Below are positions 1 to 11,917 of a stretch of 47,500 bases of DNA, piece after piece; position 1 is the first letter of the stretch, and each line of letters begins with the position of its first letter. Position numbers and translations under genes: made by a program. This DNA is from Neocallimastix lanati (nom. inval.) (taxonomy: Eukaryota; Neocallimastigomycota; Neocallimastigomycetes; Neocallimastigales; Neocallimastigaceae). The stretch lies in the NCBI GenBank assembly GCA_016946835.1, contig JACVTC010000013.1:1545001-1592500 (forward strand), given 5' to 3'. The notes under the pieces are model-generated. The model had not been told where the DNA came from, did not search any database, and was given only the letters and a program-made list of their open reading frames with translations.

Positions 1-83
1 TTCCCAAGAATTTATCACAATTAAAAAAAAAATTATTGTAATTTTATTATCTAGTAGAACTTTTTTTTTTTTTTTTTTTTTAC

Positions 84-935
84 CAGAACCCAAGTAATTA
101 CTGCCCCAACTGGATATACACTTGAAGAGGCCTTCCAAAATTGCTGAATTGGCCTGAAAAACTTCAACTGAAGCCGCCAAACATTCCAAATAACATATTA
201 ATGGCACTGGGAAATGGAAATAATTGTTTTCAATAAAATCCATATTATTAGCTAGCTCTCCTTGTAATTTCTTACATAATAATCCTTATTATGCCACTTT
301 TGATAATAATATAAATCCCATTCTTTATGCTAACAATAAATTCTTCAACATTCCTAATAATAAATGGAAAGATGAATTTTAAAAATATAACAGACAGTAA
401 AATAGTAATAATTATCATTTTCAACTATTATAATGCTTATTCTAATCTTTATAACAATAATAAATACAATAACTAATATAATCAAGGATTAAACAATAAA
501 TATTTTTATTATGATCCTTATAAACAATTATCATAATAACAGTTTTAATAATAATTATGACAATTATTAGTTTCATTATGATCCTTATAACAATTATCAT
601 AATAATAGTTTTAATAATAATTTTGACAATTACAATAGGAACAATTTCAATAATAATTATCTGAAGAATGATAATAATCATAATGGAATTAATATCTTTA
701 ATAATACGAGGAACAATAATAATAGCAATAATAACATTAAATAATGAAAGATTCCCTACAAACAATGTAAGCAATGATAGGAATTTTTGAATAAATAATC
801 TGAAAATAATAATTATAATAATGTTAAATAATAACAATTATAATAGTAATAATGATAAAACATTAAAAGTGTTTTAAAAATGTCATCAATTCAGACATAA
901 ATTCCAAAGATTGTCCATACTCTTATCGTAAATTA
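84..935 (+). pseudogene. Gag relic with decayed CCHC zinc knuckle
   Basis: A broken gag-like reading can be followed from about 84, for example a frame giving TLEEAFQNC near 120, then an Asn-rich stretch (430-860). At 870-914 shifting frames give C-F-K, then C-H-Q-F-R-H, then S-K-D-C-P. This is the spacing of a retroviral-type CCHC nucleic-acid-binding knuckle with two small indels. It sits upstream of the protease, as expected. No intact frame survives. The start is probably outside the window. Confidence 0.5.
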
Positions 936-1170
936 GCTATAATGGAAGAAGAAGGAGGAAAACTTAACATCCATAATATTAATAGTCACAATAAGCCTTT
1001 TCACTAATTAATGGGAGAAGGAACACTCCCATTAAATCAAACCAATTCATATCAACTAGTACTTTATAACATACAAGATCCTTCTGTACAGGAAATTGTT
1101 GCTGAAGCTATTAGGAAAACTAAAAAAAAAAAAAAAATATAAAATAAAATTGACAACAAACCTTATCCAT

Positions 1171-2080
<910 letters not shown>

Positions 2081-2084
2081 TGAC

Positions 2085-2510
2085 TATAGTTAATAAAGTC
2101 AATGGTAACGAAGAAGATATATTATTAACGATTAAACAAGATAAAAATCGTAAAAAACTCATGGAAAAGTTGAAGGAATTGATACAATTATATATTTAGA
2201 TTCATGTTTCTAGTATTAACATGATTACTTAAAAGTTTTCTAATTAGAAATAATATAAATATATAAGTCCCCTTATCACAGATAAAAGAAACCTATCTTT
2301 CAAGCATTTAATAATGAAATCATAGTCTTTAAACTTTCCGGGATCGAAATAACCGCAAGAGGCATTACTCTCAAAGAAACGTTTTTAGACTCACTGGAAA
2401 AAAAAGATGACCTATTTAATGTATTAATATAGGTGTTGATACTTTGAGACATATGAAATTTAATAATCGACTTTACAAACCATAACTTTATATCCAAAAT
2501 TAAACAACAT
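2085..2510 (+). pseudogene. Retropepsin (aspartic protease) relic
   Basis: A frame around 2199 reads IIYLDSC followed, after one extra base, by SSINMIT. This matches the hydrophobic-hydrophobic-D-S/T-G start of retroviral proteases, except that the third active-site residue is Cys instead of Gly. About 70 codons on, 2409-2446 reads DLFNVLI, a one-codon disturbance, then GVDTL, the usual end of gypsy proteases. Between them a frame gives SGIEITARGITLKETFLDSL. At least two frameshifts make it inactive. Confidence 0.6.
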
Positions 2511-2599
2511 TAAGAAAAATGGAAGTATTGAAAATGTTTCTACATTTCATTACGAGAACCTCACTAACGATTTTAATAATTTTAAATACCAACAATAAT

Positions 2600-3030
2600 T
2601 GTAAATAAAATAATTCATTTAAAGGGGAATCATAATAATGAATTATTTTGTAATAATAAAAATAATGACTTTAATAAAGATAGCAATATATATAAAAATA
2701 ATAATTTAAATAAAAATAATAAGTTAAATAGAAATATTAATTTAAACAAAATAATATAATAATTTAAATAAAATAATATAATAATTTAAATAAAAATAAT
2801 AATTTAAATAAATATATAAGTAATAATTTAAATAAAAATAATGATTTAAATAAAAATAATAATTTTATTAAAGAAAGGGATTTAAATATAAATATTGACC
2901 TAAACAAAAATGAGAACTTCAATAAAAGTATTATGTTGAATAAAAATAAAAATTCTCTTGATTTAAATGAAGACGTTGACTTAAATGAAAATAAAAGTTC
3001 AACGGATTTAAATAATAATATTGATTTCTA
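2600..3030 (+). repeat. Degenerate Asn/Leu/Lys coding repeat
   Basis: A loosely periodic stretch of about 24 bases built on aat-tta-aat-aaa-aat-aat units. It encodes Asn-Leu-Asn-Lys-Asn-Asn-like text in one frame. It lies between the protease and reverse transcriptase relics and probably was a low-complexity linker of the polyprotein. No domain is visible. Confidence 0.55.
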
Positions 3031-3059
3031 TTTTCTTTTTATCAGTGATTCTATATATT

Positions 3060-3472
3060 TTCCTCTTCTTAATAAAAGGTTTTTGATTTGGATCTAGCTT
3101 AATTTCATGATTTTGATTTCCTCAAATCATCTGTACTGATAGCTAATAATTCTTTTTTTTTTTTTTTTGCTTTCTAATAATTGTTTAAGAGATTGTCTTT
3201 TGTCTTCATCTGCTCCCTCAGTGATCTATTTTATTAATTATTCTATAGATTTATTCTTATTATCATTAATAAAGATCTTCTCATATTGATCTTGAATACA
3301 TAAAAGTTTTTTTTAGCTGCTTCATTATTTTCAATATGATTCTTATTTAAGAAATCTTCACTTTTTAAATTTATGATATTATTTTTATTTATATCAATAA
3401 AATCATTATTTCTATTCAAATTTATACATATATTTAAGTTAAAATTTTCATTTAGATCTTAAGAGAAGAAAT

Positions 3473-3473
<1 letters not shown>
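3060..3473 (-). pseudogene. Segment reading as Asn-rich coding relic on the minus strand
   Basis: On the plus strand this segment has no sensible frame. On the minus strand it gives Asn-rich peptides such as NNDFIDINKNNIINLKSEDF, and further on DQYEKIF and DEDKRQSLKQLLESKKK. Their style matches the plus-strand linker at 2600-3030. The simplest reading is that part of the element was inverted, or that a second element lies here in reverse. It ends at the 51-base A run. Confidence 0.4.

Positions 3474-3524
<51 letters not shown>
3474..3524 (+). repeat. A51 homopolymer
   Basis: An uninterrupted run of 51 A bases at the junction between the minus-reading segment and the reverse transcriptase relic. 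It is the longest pure A run I noticed in the window. Confidence 0.95.
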
Positions 3525-3526
<2 letters not shown>

Positions 3527-3534
3527 CCGAGATC

Positions 3535-4160
3535 ATGGACTTATCGAGCCTTTCTCAGTCTTTCTTGACCTCTTTTCCAGTTGTTCTTGTACCTAAAAGC
3601 AATACTACCTGGAGAAGAGAATGTGCATTGACTATCGGAGGTTCAACAACGTTTCACAGAGAAGAATGCCTAACCCCATTACCAATATATCAATATATTT
3701 ATATTAAAGAAATATTATACTCAGTAGGTAAATGATGTAAAAATTTTCTATCTACGCTTGATCTATTTTCCCGTGGGTTCCACCAAATTCCAATAAAAAA
3801 AAAAAAGAAGATATGGATATAACATGTTTTACTACCATTTATGGAAATTATTATTTTTAGAGTAATGCCATTCGGATTATGTAATGTGCTCTCGCTACTT
3901 TCTAAATAGAGATTTATTAGGAAAATGTTTGTTCTTCTACATGGACGATTTTAGTAATCTTCTCATGTAGCTTGGAAGAACACTTAAAAAGAATCTCCAA
4001 GATGTTTTTAATATTATCAAAGAAAATGGTCCTAAAGTTAATCTCTCAAAAATATTACATTTTTTTTTTGAAAAAGGAAGTTCAAGTCTGAGGTCATATC
4101 TTCTAACTACTGAAGGTATTAAACCAGTACAGAAGAAGGTTGAATCAATTAAAATTATGA
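3535..4160 (+). pseudogene. Reverse transcriptase relic
   Basis: Broken frames spell the gypsy reverse transcriptase in order. PVVLVPK at 3577-3597 is followed, after an indel, by W-R-M-C-I-D-Y-R. LDLFSRGFHQIP near 3755-3790 corresponds to the D-L-x-S-G-Y/F-x-Q-I block. A V-M-P-F-G-L block lies near 3860-3880. FYMDD at 3935-3949 is the catalytic YxDD box. LEEHLKRI and LTTEGIKPVQKKVESIK follow near 3970-4150. The catalytic box is present, but several frameshifts and poly(A)/poly(T) expansions break the frame. Confidence 0.85.
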
Positions 4161-4294
4161 AATCACTAGTTAATTTAATTCAATTAACTTTTTTTTTTTT
4201 TTTTTTTTTTTGGTGCCGTGGAGGTATTAAAGAAAGTTTATTAAAAATTATTCAAGCCATAGCTCAACCATTATATAAATTACAAAAGAAAAAT

Positions 4295-4825
4295 ACAAAA
4301 TTTCAATGGATTCAGGACAGAAGAAAACGTTTTTCCAAGAACTCAAAGAAAATTTAATAAAAGCTTCAACACTTCGTTTCCCAAACTTCGATAAACAATT
4401 TATAATAAGAACGGATGAATCATATGATGGGTTGGGTGGTGTATTAGTCCAAAAAAAAAGATAATAATAAGGGAGTTGAACACTCTTATATATTTTTATG
4501 TTAGTCGTACATTAAAGAAATATGAATTAAATTATAGTATAATTAATATTGAAGGAACTGCTGCCTTCTATTGTACAATAAAAAAAATTTTAATCATACC
4601 TTAATAATAATTATTTTAAAAATTATTATTATTAAGGTATGATTTAAATTTTTTAAATTATTCTTTTTACATGATCATAAACCCTTAGTCGGATTATTTA
4701 ACAATAATAAAGAACCTAATAATGCTAGACAAATGAGATGGTTTGTTACCTTGAGCATGCTAAATGTTCATTGTCAAATATGAACCTGGAAAGAAAAAAT
4801 GTTGTCGCCGATGCTCTGTCACCAA
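4295..4825 (+). pseudogene. RNase H relic of the retroelement
   Basis: The frame reads FQWIQD, then FIIRTDESYDGLGGVLVQ at about 4399-4452, corresponding to the RNase H start T-D-A-S (here T-D-E-S). SRTLKKYELNYSIINIEG follows near 4505-4555, and NARQMRW near 4725. The domain ends with V-V-A-D-A-L-S near 4804-4821, the standard end of gypsy RNase H. A perfect 20-bp inverted repeat (4592-4611 and 4625-4644) interrupts the middle of the domain. Confidence 0.8.
4592..4644. repeat. Short perfect inverted repeat inside RNase H
   Basis: Arms 4592-4611 and 4625-4644 are 20 bp each and fully complementary, with a 13-base loop. The arms contain the unusual word CATACCTTAA. The repeat sits where the domain should run on without a break, so it is a small insertion or foldback rearrangement. 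Confidence 0.85.
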
Positions 4826-4994
4826 CTACCATTAAATAAAAAGGAAAATCCAAAAAATTCTAATTATGAATCCTGTTGATACCAATAATACTAATGAAAT
4901 AAACTTAAGCAAAATCAATTAAAGAATTCCTTAAAAGAAAAATTGTAACTAAATTATAAAGAAAACAATAAATTAAGAAAAGTTATGGATGATA

Positions 4995-6080
4995 AAGAAG
5001 AAAAAATTGAATGATTATTATCTGCGTATAACGTAGGACATGAAGGTTTTCAAAAAAAAAAAAACCTATAATAGATTAAAAAGGAATTACTATTGGGAAA
5101 ATATGAATAAGGATGTTGAAATTCTAGTTAAAATATGTCATCAGTGCCAGTTGAATAGACCTCAACCCAACAAATAATAGGTACTGAAAATCATGCTACT
5201 ATACCAGAATCCTCTTGTCGTCGAGTTGGTCTAGATATCGTTGGTCCCCTCCCAGAAATCAAATCAAAAAATAAATATATTAGAGTACTTGTTGATTATT
5301 TCATGAAGTGGGTGGGTGGAAACTGAACTACTTATAACTACGGAATCAAAAGAGGTAATGAAATTTTTAACAAGAATATTTTCACGTCATGGTATTCCAG
5401 AAGTATTAATTATTACGGATAATGGACCCCAATTTACTTCAGATACAACGAAAGGATTCTTAGATTTATATGATGTTTATGAGCATTATATAAGCACCTA
5501 TCCTCCCGAAAGTAATGGTCAAGTTGTAAAAGAAATCACGAAATTGGAAAAATATTTATGGTTAACTGGGTAACAATCCAAAAGATTGGGGATGAAAATT
5601 TTAACCAAGTGGCACTTTTGGGCTCTTAGAACATGAAAAAAAAGTAAAATTTCAAAAATTTAGTAGTTTCGTATTTCTTTATGCTGGAACCGATCTTCAT
5701 TCTTTCGAATTATCGTTATATATAAATGTATAGACATATTCATATTCATGAAACAACAGAAAAGAATATTTAATTAGGAAATCTACTATTCATTGGAGAT
5801 GGATTTTAGAAGCTACTAATAACATTAATAATTACTAATAAATTATTTGGAAAATAGACGAAAGACAAAACGATTCAATGAAATTCTACTTTTGAATGAA
5901 GGAGACATAGTTTTCATTAGGAATTTTTCACCCAAAAAACTCGATCCTTATTATATTGGACCTATGAAAGTTGTCAAGATGGAATTTAATACAGCAATAT
6001 TATGTGACTCAGTTGCTGATGAAATTGTCAATGGAAATATACATAAGAAAAAACTTAATTCATTATTACACATGGCATAA
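4995..6080 (+). pseudogene. Integrase relic (HHCC, DDE core, GPY/F-like end)
   Basis: Integrase catalyses retroelement insertion. The N-terminal zinc-binding part shows GHEGF at 5036-5050 and C-H-Q-C at 5136-5147. The core starts with GLDIVGPLP, with its Asp at 5234-5236. The second catalytic Asp is in TDNGPQF at 5415-5435, inside an open stretch 5316-5573. YPPESNGQ follows, but the usual Glu right after NGQ-V is displaced (V-V-K-E). The C-terminal part, 5847-6080, is open and reads GDIVFIRNF and LDPYYIGP, the GPY/F-type module. Frameshifts near 5575 and 5640-5840 separate the pieces. Confidence 0.85.
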
Positions 6081-6125
6081 TGAGACTTCAAGGGACGAAG
6101 TCCATAGTTACGAGGGGAAATTCTG

Positions 6126-6954
6126 ATCCGGAACTAGCTTATGTATTTCAAATAAGCTTATATAAATATGTATATATATAATAAAAAAAAAATAATAATG
6201 AAAGAAAAAAACAGATATAATAACAAAATACTAATAAAATACTAATAAAATAATAAATAAATTAAATATTAAATATTAAATATTAAATATTAAAATAATT
6301 ATTATAATTTGAGAATATAATGAAATTATTTAAATTTATTTATAATAGAATAATTATGATAATGAAATTATTTAAGATAAAATAGTTGTAATAAAATTAT
6401 TTATAATAAAAATTATTTACTATAAATTGTTTTTTTAATAAAATTATTCAATTGAAATATTCATGAAAGCATACGATTCAAAGATACTTAACTCTGTATA
6501 TTTTCATACTTGGAAAGAATTTAATATTTAATACAGAAATATTTAATTCTGTATAAAGTTAGCATTTAATATTTAAAAAAAAAAAAAAAAAAAAAAAACT
6601 TATATTTCATTATTTTATTATTGATTAATTTATCTAATTTATTATTTTTTATTTATTTATTTTTATAAATAATATGTGTTTTTTTTTTTTTATCCTGTTT
6701 TGTATTGAAAAGGTTATTTTTAATTTTTTTTTTTTTTTTTTGTTTGTTTGTTTCTTTTATTTTTATTTATTTTGTTTTTAAAAAAAAATTAAACAAATAA
6801 ATAAATAAATAGATGAAATAAAAGTTAAATAGATATAGTTTTCATTCAGTTACAAATACCAAGGACACAACAAAAAATATATATATAGATCAGGAATTAA
6901 AATGAAGTACTAAAAAAAAAAATAAAAAATATTATATATATATAATTATATCTA
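6126..6954. other. Intergenic AT-rich sequence, no gene seen
   Basis: After the integrase the sequence is low-complexity AT with several A/T homopolymers. A short word pair near 6480-6560 (taatatttaatacag and variants) is repeated. I see no coding frame, RNA gene or clear LTR end. Confidence 0.6.
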
Positions 6955-7760
6955 ATAAATAATAAATAATAAATAATAAATAATAAATAATAAATAATAA
7001 GTAATAAATAATAAATAATAAATAATAAGTAATAAATAATAAATAATAAGTAATAAATAATAAATAATAAATAATAAGTAATAAATAATAAATAATAAAT
7101 AATAAGTAATAAATAATAAATAATAAGTAATAAATAATAAATAATAAATAATAAGTAATAAATAATAAATAATAAATAATTAATAATAAATAATAAATAA
7201 TATAATAATTAAATAATTGAATAATAAATAATAATAAATAATAAATAATAAGTAATAAATAATAAATAATAAATAATAAATAATAAGTAATAAATAATAA
7301 ATAATAAATAATAAATAATAAGTAATAAATAATAAATAATAAGTAATAAATAATAAATAATAAATAATAAGTAATAAATAATAAATAATAAATAATAAGT
7401 AATAAATAATAAGAAATAAATAATAAATAATAAGTAATAAATAATAAATAATAAGTAATAAGTAATAAATAATAAATAATAAATAATAAATAATAAATAA
7501 TAAGTAATAAGTAATAAATAATAAATAATAAATAATAAATAATAAATAATAAATAATAAATAATAAATAATAAATAATAAATAATAAATAATAAGTAATA
7601 AATAATAAATAATAAGTAATAAATAATAAATAATAAATAATTGAATAATAAATAATAAAAAGAGTATTTATTAATAAATAATAAATAATAAAAAAAGTAT
7701 TTATTAATAAATAATAAATAATTGAATAAGAAATAAATAATGGAATAATAAATAATATAA
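6955..7760. repeat. AT minisatellite built on AATAAT and AAGTAAT units
   Basis: About 800 bp of taaataa and taagtaa units in irregular alternation. The first 640 bp are the most regular. From about 7640 the words change and include two copies of an agtatttattaataaat module, which is the reverse complement of part of the 26-bp minisatellite at 39864-39995. The long minus-strand open frame here, a Tyr/Leu/Ile polymer, is a by-product of the repeat. Confidence 0.9.
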
Positions 7761-7821
7761 TATATATATAAAATAAATGATTTAAGAAATATATTCAAAT
7801 ATTTTATTTTATATTTAAATA

Positions 7822-8223
7822 ATTAAACCACTTTTCATTATCAAAATCATTTTAATATTATTATTTATTTTGATGTTGTATTTTATTTTATTTTATTACT
7901 TTTTTTTTTATTTATAAAATCAAAGATTATATTATATTATATTATATTATATTATTGATATTTTATCAATTACATTATAATAAATATATCTAGACTACCC
8001 GATATTCATTTTTAATTTATATTATATATTATTCATATATAATACTGTCTATTGTTTATATGTTATCAATATAATTTAATTTAATTTCTTTTATGTCGTA
8101 TCTTTTTTTTTTATAATATTTTAATATATTAAATATGGTTTAGTCAAAAAATCAAGTATTGTGTAATATTAAAAAAGGTTAATTCCTAATAAAAATTTTT
8201 TTGTATAATTATGTATTAAATAA
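7822..8223 (+). repeat. Segmental duplication, copy 1 (upstream of gene A)
   Basis: About 400 bp that recur almost word for word at 25061-25671 upstream of gene E. Shared landmarks include attaaaccacttttca, ctagactacccgatattc, ctgtctattgtttatatg and tttagtcaaaaaatcaag. The internal pentanucleotide (TATAT-type) run is only about 35 bp here but about 250 bp in the second copy. Both copies lie upstream of a family member, so the duplication probably travelled with the gene. Confidence 0.9.
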
Positions 8224-8298
8224 TTAAAATAATGGATATTATTGCTATACCATCAGTGTTTGTTTGTATAGTATATTTTAAAATTGTACTTTGTATCA

Positions 8299-8396
8299 TA
8301 TAAAATTAAATCAAAATTAATTATTGTACATTGTATATATTATACTGTAGTACATATAATATATAATGTAGTAATTAATTTTGATTTAATTTTATA
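8299..8396. repeat. Perfect 25-bp inverted repeat
   Basis: Arms 8299-8323 and 8372-8396 are exactly complementary over 25 bp, with a 48-base spacer that is itself partly complementary. The repeat is absent from the corresponding place in the second copy of the segmental duplication, which suggests an inserted foldback or MITE-like element. No transposase is nearby. Confidence 0.8.
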
Positions 8397-8614
8397 TTTT
8401 TTTTTTTTGGTACTTTAATGTAATCTACTTTATTTATTATTTATTATTTATTATTACTTATTCAATTTATTATTCAATTATTATTCAATTTATTATTTAT
8501 TATTTATTATTTATTATTTATTATTTATTATTTATTATTTATTTACTTTTTAATAAGGCTCAAATAAGATATTTAAATTATTTACAAAATTTTTTTTTTT
8601 TTTAAATTATTATT

Positions 8615-8710
8615 TTTTAAGGTTTTTAAGGATTTTTTTATATTGCTTAACATTAGTACATGTCGATGACAAAGTGAAACCTATAAAAAGAGAATAAATT
8701 AATCTTTTAT
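8615..8710 (+). promoter_or_regulatory. Conserved core promoter of gene A
   Basis: A block conserved upstream of A-E contains gtcgatgacaaagtgaaac followed by ctataaaaag at 8681-8690, a good TATA box, then agaataaatt and an oligo(T) stretch. The TATA lies about 265 bp before the ATG. Conservation in five members within otherwise variable flanks supports a promoter. No transcript start is visible directly. Confidence 0.7.
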
Positions 8711-8949
8711 ATTTTTTTTTTTTGCAAACTTTTTTTAAAAAAAAAAAACATTGAAATAAATATTAATAAAAATATAAATTTTATATTTTTTAATAAAATA
8801 TAAAATAAATTATAATAAAAAATATGTTAAAAAAATATTAACAATATATATATAAAAATTAAAAAAAAATAAAATAAAATAAAATAAAAATTTTAATTAT
8901 TTAATCATATATAAAATAGAAAAAAAAAAAAAAAAAAAAGATAAGAAAA

Positions 8950-9935
8950 ATGGGTATTCGTTTTCCAAAAATTAACTTTTGTTTTTGCTGTTGCTGCATG
9001 GATTTTGATACTGCCATTAAAGTTTGTTCCATTTTAGTAACTGTAAGTGTTAGATTTTTTTTATGTTAATATTGGTTTAATATTTATAAATGTTAACTTT
9101 TTCAAACTATGATTTATAAATATTAAACCAATATTAACATAAATTTGTATTTTTTTTTTTTTTTTTTTTTAATAAAAAATAAGGTATTTATTGATATATA
9201 CTAACAATAAAAATATTTTTTATAGGTATTATATGGTATCGGTTCACTTTATTCTTTAATAGATTTTATCTTATGTATTTTTTATATTCCTTCATTTATT
9301 TCATTAATCTTCTTAACTATTGGAGTATTTAAAGTATTAATATAATAGTTTTCTATTACATATTTAATAATTAAAAAAAAAATATTTAGTATAAAATAAT
9401 GGAAATGAATATATATATATTTTATTAAATAAAATAGTTACTAAATAATATTTAAAATTATAAAAAAAAATTATAGGGAAAATTATCCTACATGAAACAA
9501 TTTATCTATGTATTCCTAATTAAATTTATTATTATAGGAATATTACTTATTATATCATTATTTATTGTTTTATTTGTCAAAAATAAAAATACAACCCATG
9601 ATGTTGGAGTAAGAAAACTATTAATAATAATAATTGCCATTGTCCTTATATTTTATTGTTTAGAAGTAATATATTATTATTATTATTATTATATTGGTTT
9701 TAAGATAGATATAAAAAGGAAATATATATATACATATATTTTTCATGAAATATGTTTATTAATAAAAAAAATTTTTTTGTTTTTATTTTTTAATATTATA
9801 TATATAAATAATTAGCTATACTACTACATCTGTGTTGGTTCTTACATCCAATCTTTTGTTGAAGATTTTGAAAGAAGTATTGAAGCTAAAAAATTAGAAA
9901 GTGCTGAAAACGAAATAAAATCACGACAAAAATAG
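8950..9935 (+). CDS. Gene A: small tetraspan membrane protein with Cys cluster (169 aa, 4 exons)
   Basis: Spliced model: exons 8950-9042, 9226-9333, 9477-9665 and 9816-9935, all joined in phase 0. Donors are gtaagt, gtatta and gtaata; acceptors are tatag, tatag and attag. A branch-like ctaac lies at 9201-9205. Exon 1 starts MGIRFPKIN and has C-F-C-C-C-C at residues 11-16, next to basic residues, a typical setting for palmitoylation (inference). Four hydrophobic segments lie at about residues 21-42, 44-66, 75-102 and 113-140. A short polar loop (KNKNTTHDVGVR) separates helices 3 and 4. The tail after VGSY is charged and contains EAKKLES. This is the only A-D member ending in TAG. First of the A-D tandem set. 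Function unknown; I do not recognise a named family. Confidence 0.85.
9061..9142. repeat. Perfect 28-bp inverted repeat in intron 1 of gene A
   Basis: Arms 9061-9088 and 9115-9142 are exactly complementary over 28 bp, with a 26-base loop. The loop segment is in opposite orientation to its homologue in gene B: 9092-9121 is the exact reverse complement of 11077-11106. The transcribed intron could fold into a long hairpin. Confidence 0.9.
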
Positions 9936-9980
9936 CAAATACGAAAATCAAATTCATAAAACACAAAACAAAAAACAAAA

Positions 9981-10011
<31 letters not shown>

Positions 10012-10379
10012 AAAGTATAGAAATTTTTTTCTTAATAAAATAAAAAAAGAAAAAATAAATATAAATTATTAATAAAAAAGTATAAAATATATATATACTA
10101 TTTATGTAACAACAAAACAAAATTAATAATAATAAAAATAAAATTTTAATTAAAAATAAAAAATATATATATATATATATTTTAATGCTCATTTATTTTT
10201 TTTATTTTTTTTTTTTTTTTAATGAAAGAGGAATTAAATAAATATTATTCAATTAATTATTATTTATTATCTATTATTATTTATTCAAATTATTATTTAA
10301 CTGTATATTATTCAATTATTATAAATTTATTTTTTATTATATTTCATTAATTATTTATTATTTATTATTTACTCTTAAG

Positions 10380-10429
<50 letters not shown>

Positions 10430-10465
10430 TATTTTATTATTTATTCTTGAATTATTCAATTATTC

Positions 10466-10501
<36 letters not shown>

Positions 10502-10580
10502 CTTTTTAATTAAATTAAATTAGGATCAAATAAGATATTAAAAAATTATTTTACAAATCTATTTATTTAAATTATTATTT
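9936..10580. other. A-B spacer: conserved 3' flank, then AT repeats
   Basis: The first 200 bp after the stop are shared with B, C and D, including tatttatgtaacaacaaaac (10100-10120 in this copy) and an attaataataataaaaat stretch. This is probably the 3' untranslated region and polyadenylation region. The rest is ATT-type minisatellite, a 36-base-class A tract near 10383-10430 and (TTTA)n. No other gene is seen. Confidence 0.6.
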
Positions 10581-10700
10581 TTTAAGGTTTTTATGGATTT
10601 TTCTATAGTATAGTCTAGTATTATTACTCAAATTAAAATTTCATTTAGAAGGATGTCGGTAATAAAGTGAAACCTATAAAAAGAGAATAAATTAACCTTT
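10581..10700 (+). promoter_or_regulatory. Conserved core promoter of gene B
   Basis: This copy of the shared upstream block includes gaaggatgtcggtaataaag, then the TATA box tataaaaag at 10675-10683 and agaataaatt, followed by oligo(T). The TATA-to-ATG distance is about 262 bp, nearly the same as in A, C and D. Confidence 0.7.
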
Positions 10701-10936
10701 TATTTTTTTTTTTTTTTCTTTAAAAAATTTTTAAAAAAACATTAAAATAAACAGTAATAAAAATACGTTAAAAAATATATTAAAAATATATATATATATA
10801 TATTTTAATAAAATATAAAATAAATTATAATAAAAAATATTAACAATATATATAAAAATTTAAAAAAAAAAAAAAAAAATAGAATTAAAATTTTAATTAT
10901 TAAATCATATATAAAATAAAAAAAAAGATATAAAAA

Positions 10937-11645
10937 ATGAATATTCATTTTCCAAAAATTAACAGATGTTTATGCTGTTGCTGCATGGACTTTGATACTG
11001 CCATTAAAGTTTGTTCCATTTTAATAACTGTAAGTGTTAGATTTTTTTTTTTTTTTTATAATAATAATGATTTCATATTTATAAATCATAGTTTGAAAAA
11101 GTTAACATAAATTTGTATTTTTTTTTTTTTTTAATAAAAAATAAGGTATTTTTTGATATATACTAACAATAAAAATATTTTTTTTATAGATGTTATATGG
11201 TATCAGTGTAATATATTCTTTATCAAATATTATCTCATTTATTATTTATGTTTCTTTATTTATTTCATTAATCTTCTTAACTGTTGGAGTATTTAATGTA
11301 TAAATATAATAGTTTTATATACATATTTAATAATTAAAAAAAATATTTAGTATAATATTATGAAAATGAAAAAGTATATATTTTATTAAATAAAATAATT
11401 AATAAATAATATTTAAAATTATAAAAAAAAAAATTTTTTTTTTTTAAATAGGGAAAATTATCCTACATGAAACAATTTATCTATATATTCCTAATTAAAA
11501 TTATTATTCAAGGAATATTAATTATTATTGCATTATTTCTTGTTTTATTCATCGAAAATAAAAATATAACCCATAATAGTGGAGTAAGAACACTATTAAT
11601 GATAAATTTTTTCATTCCCCTTTTATTTTATGGTTTAGAAGTAAT

Positions 11646-11676
<31 letters not shown>

Positions 11677-11917
11677 TATATTGGTTTTAAGATAGATATA
11701 AAAAGGAAATATATATATATATATATATATATTTCATGAAAAATGTTTATTAATAAAAAAAATTTTTTTGTTTTTATTTTTTAATATTATATATATATAT
11801 AATTAGATTTACTACTACATCTGTGTTGGTTCTTACACCCAATTTTTTGCTGAAGAGATTGAAAAGAGTAATGAAGCTAGAAAATTAGAAAGTAATGAAA
11901 ACGAAATAAAATCATAA
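10937..11917 (+). CDS. Gene B: tetraspan membrane protein (166 aa, 4 exons), A/C mosaic
   Basis: Exons 10937-11029, 11190-11297, 11452-11640 and 11807-11917, all phase 0. The start is MNIHFPKINR, with C-L-C-C-C-C at residues 11-16. Helix layout is as in gene A; the loop between helices 3 and 4 is ENKNITHNSGVR. The tail ends EARKLESNENEIKS. Exons 1-3 and intron 3 resemble gene A (for example GKLSYMKQF), but exon 4 is identical to that of gene C over all 111 bases, and the 3' flank is also C-like. A recombination or conversion breakpoint near the end of intron 3 explains this. Same probable membrane role as its neighbours; function unknown. Confidence 0.85.

Noticed and set aside
6932-7798. 288-codon minus-strand open frame rich in Tyr, Leu and Ile
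   Set aside because: It is the translation of an AATAAT/AAGTAAT minisatellite that happens to lack stops in one frame.
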